NCBI GenBank assembly: GCA_030637365.1
Contig: DAOWGR010000006.1
Location: 1 to 26,940, forward strand
Length of the DNA: 26,940 bases
Direction: 5' to 3'
DNA from: Elusimicrobiota bacterium
GTDB lineage: Bacteria > Elusimicrobiota > Elusimicrobia > Elusimicrobiales > UBA9959
In this document: positions 22,673 through 26,940 of the stretch, piece after piece
How the letters are laid out: every line of letters begins with the position of its first letter
How positions within the stretch are numbered: the first letter of the stretch is position 1
Position numbers and translations under genes: made by a program
Notes under the pieces: generated by a model
Seen by the model: the letters and a program-made list of their open reading frames with translations, nothing else
The model's database searches: none
What the model was told of the DNA's origin: nothing

Positions 22673-25216
22673 ATGAACGATAGATTTAAAAAAACAAGTA
22701 TGGGGTTTTTGTCTTCTCTCAACTCTCAACTCTCAACTCTCAACTTATCTGTTAAAAAAGGTATAACGCTTGTGGAAGTTATGGTCGCTATGTCAATTCT
22801 TTCCATAGGAGTATTGGGAATGATTGGTTCGTTTACTTACCTTAATAAAGGCCTTCAGGTTACAAAAGGAAGAACTCTTGCCAATAATTTGGCGCAGGAA
22901 AAAATAGAGCTTCTAAAAGACCGGTCTTATTATCATATTATAGTAACCACGGCGACACATACCGATACCACTTTTACCCCGCCCATTACATATGACACCC
23001 ATCCCAACGGGGTGGAGAATATAAGTGTTGGCGGAATAAACTTTGAGCGGCGTATTTATATAAGGAAAGTGGCGGAAAACGCGAGCGGCAATCTTACGCC
23101 TCTTGCTTGGGACCATCCGGATACCGGATTGAAAGAGATATCTGTTTATGTTTTATGGAAAGAGGGAGATGAGTGGAAAAAAATAGAATTGGCGAATATC
23201 AGACAAAATCCCGATCGCAGTTATTTGAGCGCCGCTTTTAAAGGGGTCGTGGACGATAGCGTTACATCCGCCATGATAGAAGGCGTGAAGATCAAAGCTC
23301 TTGAAAATCCGGCGCGCGCGGACCTTAGCGGCGCTGTCGGCGATTACAGTTTCGCCATTGAGCCGGGAAGTTATACCTTGAGAGCTTCAAAGCAGGGTTA
23401 TTTTACCGCTCTTTCCGATTGTATATCTATTGAAGCGAGTCAGGTATTGACAAAAAACTTTACACTTACCAAAATGTCCACGGGAACCATTAGCGGCTCG
23501 GTTTATAAAAACGATCATCTGGTTATAAGCCAAGTTGTGGGAAGCACTGTGGACGCGTCTAACGCTAATTTTGATCAGGAATATATTGAACTCTATAATC
23601 CCACCACATATTTTATACGGATTGTGAACGGCTGGAACACAATGGATATAAATCTTAAGATGCAATGGCATAGTGATGTTTCGTCGACCACTATCATGCT
23701 GGAAGGTTATGCCGTTATAGATACGGGGGTGCAGCCGCATGGATATTTTCTTATAGCCAATACGGGAACGGTTGTGGCCGCGGGAGTGACGCGCGTGGCG
23801 GATGCGGTTTATAGTAGCGCATATCCACTTCCCCATGATTTTATAAAAGTGGGGGGAAGTTGCGATGCGGATGCCGTAGGTATCGCGTGGGCGAATGACA
23901 GTTGGATAGACATTGTTGGATGGAATAAAAATTCAGGTATAAATACGCCTGAAATTATGGAAGGAGATGCCATAGATCAAGGAGCTGGAGGATTTGATAT
24001 CGATGAGCAATTTGTTCGCAGAACCAGTTCCGGCGGAATTAATCCGGGTTTTGGCAGAGCCTATGATTCCAATAATAACAATACTGATTTTGTAGTTAAA
24101 AAACCTTTTATTTATCCGCCGAGAAATTCTTCCGATGTGGAAAATGCGATATCGGGAGCTTCGGTAGGGGGAGCGATTGCGTATGCCGATGACGGCATTT
24201 CAAATTCCGTTGTTGTGGACTCAAGCGGTAATTTTACATTGGTTGATGTCGCCACCGGTTCTTGGACTGTTTATATATCAAGCGGAATGAATTTTATAAG
24301 CAGCGGAACTTTTGGAGGAACAACCCATGGTTTCGCCGCTTCAATGAATGTTTTTCTCACATCAACGACAACTCTGGGATATATTTCGGGAACGGTTACC
24401 GATATATTCGGCTCTCCGATAGGCGGTATTGAGGTTTACGCTGGCGGAGCTCAGAATGCCACAAATTTGAACGGCGGATATGTTCTGGCAATAGAGCCCG
24501 ATACCGTGGTTGTAACAGCCAATTATCAATTGTCCAATTCGCAATATATTGAAGTTTCTTCAATGAATGTAATCGTTACAACGGGGCAAATGGTGAAAAA
24601 TGTGGATTTTACTCTTATTGAAGGAGGAAATATCAGAGGCCGGGTCATTACAATATCCGGAGTGGATCCTTTGCCCAATACGCCTATTGTGGCTTTTAAA
24701 AGCGGTGCCGCGCAGGGAGACGGCATAAGCGATGAGAACGGCTATTTTTACATGAACGGTATTTCAAGCGGCACATATGGAATTGAGCCTCAGCTTGAAG
24801 CCGGGGAAAGTTCCAATCCGTCGTCTCATACGGTTGTATTGGCGGCTTCGGGGGATATTTTTATCGGAACCTTTACCGTTTCTGGAGCCATGGGTTATAT
24901 AGAAGGAAATGTCTTAAGCGGCGGAGAAGCGATAGATACGGGCGTTTTAATTTATGCGAGCACAGCCACCATTGCGGCAAATCCTCCCATGATAAATTCA
25001 AGCTTGTGTTCTGGCAGTATTATTTATTACGCGGTCAGCAGTAATTTTGACGGAACTTACAGATTGCCGGTGCGCGGCGGATACACATATAATATTTACG
25101 CGTGGTATACCACATGGAGCGGAGATACTCCCAATACCGTTAGAAAAGAATATGAAGTGCTGAACGCGTTTGCCGTGGCCGCGGCGCAAACCGTGACAAA
25201 AGATTTTTCATGGTAA
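22673..25216 (+). CDS. Very large PilV/GspI-like prepilin with carboxypeptidase-regulatory-like and lamin-tail-like domains
   Basis: From ATG 22673 the protein has 847 residues, against 120-200 for ordinary PilV or GspI. A 30-residue leader ends KKG, followed by ITLVEVMVAMSIL with Glu at +5, the class III prepilin signature; cleavage is expected after Gly30. The TLVEVMVA form with G-x-L-G is typical of PilV/GspI. After the pilin part (to about 185) come a carboxypeptidase-regulatory-like beta domain (188-268), a lamin-tail-like segment with YIELYNPT at 304-311 (about 290-440), and several more beta units of the GYISGTVTDIFGSPIGGIEV kind. The leader contains a 7-base tandem repeat. ATG 22622 is rejected because it lies inside the upstream terminator. 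Confidence 0.82.
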   Translation: MNDRFKKTSMGFLSSLNSQLSTLNLSVKKGITLVEVMVAMSILSIGVLGMIGSFTYLNKGLQVTKGRTLANNLAQEKIELLKDRSYYHIIVTTATHTDTTFTPPITYDTHPNGVENISVGGINFERRIYIRKVAENASGNLTPLAWDHPDTGLKEISVYVLWKEGDEWKKIELANIRQNPDRSYLSAAFKGVVDDSVTSAMIEGVKIKALENPARADLSGAVGDYSFAIEPGSYTLRASKQGYFTALSDCISIEASQVLTKNFTLTKMSTGTISGSVYKNDHLVISQVVGSTVDASNANFDQEYIELYNPTTYFIRIVNGWNTMDINLKMQWHSDVSSTTIMLEGYAVIDTGVQPHGYFLIANTGTVVAAGVTRVADAVYSSAYPLPHDFIKVGGSCDADAVGIAWANDSWIDIVGWNKNSGINTPEIMEGDAIDQGAGGFDIDEQFVRRTSSGGINPGFGRAYDSNNNNTDFVVKKPFIYPPRNSSDVENAISGASVGGAIAYADDGISNSVVVDSSGNFTLVDVATGSWTVYISSGMNFISSGTFGGTTHGFAASMNVFLTSTTTLGYISGTVTDIFGSPIGGIEVYAGGAQNATNLNGGYVLAIEPDTVVVTANYQLSNSQYIEVSSMNVIVTTGQMVKNVDFTLIEGGNIRGRVITISGVDPLPNTPIVAFKSGAAQGDGISDENGYFYMNGISSGTYGIEPQLEAGESSNPSSHTVVLAASGDIFIGTFTVSGAMGYIEGNVLSGGEAIDTGVLIYASTATIAANPPMINSSLCSGSIIYYAVSSNFDGTYRLPVRGGYTYNIYAWYTTWSGDTPNTVRKEYEVLNAFAVAAAQTVTKDFSW
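22716..22745. repeat. CTCTCAA x4 tandem repeat inside a prepilin leader
   Basis: Four exact 7-base CTCTCAA units (22716-22743) are followed by a partial one. They are translated as part of leader residues about 15-26 of the large prepilin (SLNSQLSTLNL), shortly before the cleavage Gly30. Because 7 is not a multiple of 3, the units fall in all three phases. Confidence 0.85.
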
Positions 25217-25280
25217 AGCAATGGAAAAAAAGATTGAGTGATTAAGCAATGACAAGTTTTTCCGTCTTGGCGTGATAACT

Positions 25281-25327
25281 CTCCCGAATCGGAAATTTGA
25301 CGGAATGGCAAATTTATTATTCGGGAG
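25281..25327. repeat. Nested hairpin between the first two prepilin genes
   Basis: CTCCCGAAT (25281-25289) pairs with ATTCGGGAG (25319-25327). After a 3x3 internal loop, AAATTTG (25293-25299) pairs with CAAATTT (25309-25315) around a 9-base loop. No T-run follows on either strand. It lies 36 bases before the preferred start of the PilW-like gene. Confidence 0.65.
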
Positions 25328-25362
25328 TGGTGGAGGCGGTCGGATGGGTAAGTTTAAAGAAT

Positions 25363-25926
25363 ATGAATAAAATTAAAAAAATAATCAGAGGCTGTTTGTT
25401 CTCTTCCCTCTCCCCTAACCCCTCTCCCCTGAAAAGAGGCTATACCTTAATGGAATTAATGGTTGTGGTGGCCATAATGGGCGTGATTCTTCTTGCCAGC
25501 CCCAAAATTTTTGAAAATTCTTTCAAATTTATGAGGCTTGCTTTCGCGAGAGCGGAAATTCAAAAAAATTCCCGCGCGTCTCTTTCAAATATAAACAGAG
25601 AGCTTAGGCAAGCTTATGCTTCCTCCATAGTTGTTGACGAGCTTGCCGGCATGCCGCCTCATTCAAGAATAACATTTACCAGATATATGTCCGATGGCTC
25701 TACCAGGCTGGTTTCATATTATCAAAACGGCAGGAAACTTTATTTGGACATTAACGGCGCGGGCGGAAAAATGGTTGTTGGCAGTCTTAGATATATAGCG
25801 TTTTCTTATCCAAAAACGGATAATAATTCAATAATTTCAGTTTCTCTCACTTTTGAAACGAAAACTTATGAAGGCGGGACAAAAGCGCTTCAAATGGCGG
25901 TTGAAAAAGTAAGAATAATGAATTAG
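25363..25926 (+). CDS. PilW/GspJ-like minor prepilin
   Basis: From ATG 25363 the protein has 187 residues. A 26-residue leader ends LKRG, followed by YTLMELMVVVAIMGVILL with Glu at +5, the prepilin peptidase signature; the hydrophobic helix runs to about residue 45. The remainder (RASLSNINRELRQAYASSIV, then a beta-rich part with SYYQNGRKLYLDI) has the PilW/GspJ look. The frame is open for 22 codons further upstream to ATG 25297, but those codons run through the nested hairpin and lack a leader, so ATG 25363 is preferred although its ribosome site is weak. The leader residues SLSPNPSPLKRG are encoded by a pyrimidine repeat. Confidence 0.82.
   Translation: MNKIKKIIRGCLFSSLSPNPSPLKRGYTLMELMVVVAIMGVILLASPKIFENSFKFMRLAFARAEIQKNSRASLSNINRELRQAYASSIVVDELAGMPPHSRITFTRYMSDGSTRLVSYYQNGRKLYLDINGAGGKMVVGSLRYIAFSYPKTDNNSIISVSLTFETKTYEGGTKALQMAVEKVRIMN
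25406..25439. repeat. CCCTCTCCCCT direct repeat with hairpin inside a prepilin leader
   Basis: CCCTCTCCCCT (25406-25416) is repeated at 25420-25430. CCTCT (25421-25425) can pair with AGAGG (25435-25439). Translated, it gives SLSPNPSPLKRG directly against the cleavage glycine. Peptides of the LTPNPSPKGRG kind are a known trace of a palindromic repeat family scattered through many bacterial genomes. Confidence 0.8.
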
Positions 25927-25976
25927 AAATAGAAAGTGGAAAGCAGAAATAAGAGAGCAGATGGTGGAAGGAAATT
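25927..25976. repeat. GAAATAGAAAGTGG-type purine tract between prepilin genes
   Basis: The 50-base gap after the PilW-like stop is almost all purine words (GAAATAGAAAGTGGAAAGC, GAAATAAGAGAGC). It ends in GGAAGGA, which serves as the ribosome site of the following gene. Confidence 0.45.
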
Positions 25977-26940
25977 ATGGAAAAAATTAAAAATTTACTA
26001 AAAAAAACGGTAAAAGTTTTTTTTTCTTTTACCCTGAACCCTAAACCCTATACACTATTCCCTGTTTCCGGCGCTTCGCGCCGCGGCCAAATGGCATTGA
26101 CGATGGTTTTAACCACATTAATGTTCCTTATTCTGATGGTGCCTGTTATAGAAAAATTCGTCCAAAATGAGGGAAAGTGGTCCATGAAAAACAGGAAAAC
26201 GACTCTTGCTTTTAATCTTGCCGAATCCGGAGTTGACAGGGCGTATTGGAAGATTTTTGAAAATTTGGATAATTGGGACACGATAGTAAATGGCGGCAGT
26301 ATAGCGGGATACGCGAATGATACGGAATATATGGATATTAAAGGCGGGAGCTACAGAATAAATATAAGCAGCGGGAGTAATATTCGCGAAATTATTATAA
26401 TCGGCACAGGCAAGGATTTTTCAAGTAAAGAATATAGAGCGGTGAAGGTGGTGTATTCAAAAGAAGGCATTCAGGCGGCACTCCAAGCTCCCGTTATAGG
26501 CGGTGGGGGCAATGCCAATATACATTGGGGACCTATTATGTCTTTAAGCTCTATCAAGCTTAAGGCTGGATTTAATCAACTGTATCCAAGGAAATATGCC
26601 CGCACCTTCATTGATGCGACAGGAGGCAGTTATCCCGACAGAGATACCGATATCGCTACCGTTCCCAATTATGGGCCGCAGGCGGCTCCGTATACCGAAT
26701 GGTGGAGTTATGATGAACCGCCGTCCGTGCCAGATGTGCTTACTCCCGACACATCATACTATAGACAGCTTGCGATAGCCCAAGGATATTATTGGCCCGC
26801 CGCGGGAACGGAGAATGAAGGTAATATTCAGGATAATATATGTGTGGTCGGAGCCGATCCTAAAGTCCGGTTTTTTGAGGAGAGCGTTAAATTCACCGGA
26901 ACCAAATATTTTTGCGGTGTTATAATAGCATTGGGCACTA
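25977..26940 (+). CDS. PilX/GspK-like prepilin, 3' end beyond the window
   Basis: The frame is open from ATG 25977 to the window edge (321 codons seen). GGAAGGA lies 4 bases before the ATG. A 37-residue leader ends SRRG, followed by QMALTMVLTTLMFLILMVP. Residue +5 is Thr, not Glu, as in GspK and some PilX proteins. NLAESGVDRAYWKI soon after the helix is typical of PilX/GspK. The later part (GGGGNANIHWGPIMSLSSIK and on) is beta-rich and much like large surface-exposed extensions. It follows the PilV- and PilW-like genes in the same direction, giving GspI-J-K order. The leader holds a CCCTGAACCCTAAACCC repeat tract. Confidence 0.8.
   Translation, partial: MEKIKNLLKKTVKVFFSFTLNPKPYTLFPVSGASRRGQMALTMVLTTLMFLILMVPVIEKFVQNEGKWSMKNRKTTLAFNLAESGVDRAYWKIFENLDNWDTIVNGGSIAGYANDTEYMDIKGGSYRINISSGSNIREIIIIGTGKDFSSKEYRAVKVVYSKEGIQAALQAPVIGGGGNANIHWGPIMSLSSIKLKAGFNQLYPRKYARTFIDATGGSYPDRDTDIATVPNYGPQAAPYTEWWSYDEPPSVPDVLTPDTSYYRQLAIAQGYYWPAAGTENEGNIQDNICVVGADPKVRFFEESVKFTGTKYFCGVIIALGT
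26031..26082. repeat. ACCCTGAACCCTAAACCC tract and hairpin inside a prepilin leader
   Basis: A degenerate tandem of ACCCTGA/ACCCTAA/CACTATTCCCT words (26031-26063) encodes TLNPKPYTLFP. It is followed by the hairpin GGCGC / GCGCC with loop TTC (26070-26082), which encodes the residues just before the cleavage Gly37. Confidence 0.8.

Noticed and set aside
22716..22745. CRISPR-like array
   Set aside because: The units are 7 bases with no spacers, and no cas gene is present.
25297..25362. ATG at 25297 as the start of the PilW-like gene
   Set aside because: The added codons run through the nested hairpin and do not form part of a prepilin leader; ATG 25363 does.

Overview
The window looks like a chromosomal segment of an uncultured Gram-negative bacterium with AT-leaning DNA. 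It encodes lipid A-type outer-membrane functions (an LpxB-like synthase and an MsbA-like flippase), secreted proteins with ordinary signal peptides, and type IV pilus/type II secretion prepilins. It also has a ferredoxin-linked 2-oxoacid oxidoreductase, which points to an anaerobe. The combination (TPR-SpoIID protein, KorAB with SucCD, a giant prepilin with carpet-like beta domains and a lamin-tail-like domain, dense simple-repeat tracts between genes) suggests a candidate phylum near Elusimicrobiota or Omnitrophota. That placement is an inference from gene style, not a measurement. The standard code fits: TGA ends genes and ATGA overlaps occur.

Layout. 75-8999 is a minus-strand block transcribed right to left: sucC, sucD, a CorA-type transporter, rimO, a Gfo/Idh/MocA oxidoreductase, lpxB and msbA. 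The lpxB-msbA and sucD-corA junctions are tight (3 and 7 bases). Divergent from sucC, 9302-12344 carries korA (fused gamma-alpha) and korB. Together with SucCD they interconvert 2-oxoglutarate, succinyl-CoA and succinate, with ferredoxin reduction and ATP formation. A convergent TPR-SpoIID gene follows (12420-14516). Then comes a translationally coupled three-gene set at 14691-16521: an ECF sigma factor, a membrane anti-sigma factor and a secreted helical protein. The minus-strand genes at 16726-20520 encode a secreted subtilase, the Mg2+ channel MgtE, and an unrecognised membrane-anchored protein with NP-type helical repeats. The plus strand then carries a GT2 glycosyltransferase, a Spy/CpxP-like secreted protein, and three successive prepilin genes in GspI-J-K (PilV-W-X) order; the last runs off the window.

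The most striking feature is not one gene. Short, text-like repeat tracts (unit lengths near 7 or 8 bases, or small palindromes) sit in nearly every gene gap and often supply the last codons or stop codon of the neighbouring gene. In all three prepilin genes a different tract lies inside the coding sequence, in the leader peptide just before the prepilin-peptidase cleavage glycine. The cleaved leader therefore seems to be a tolerated landing site for these elements. No tRNA, rRNA, CRISPR array, transposase or phage gene was seen.
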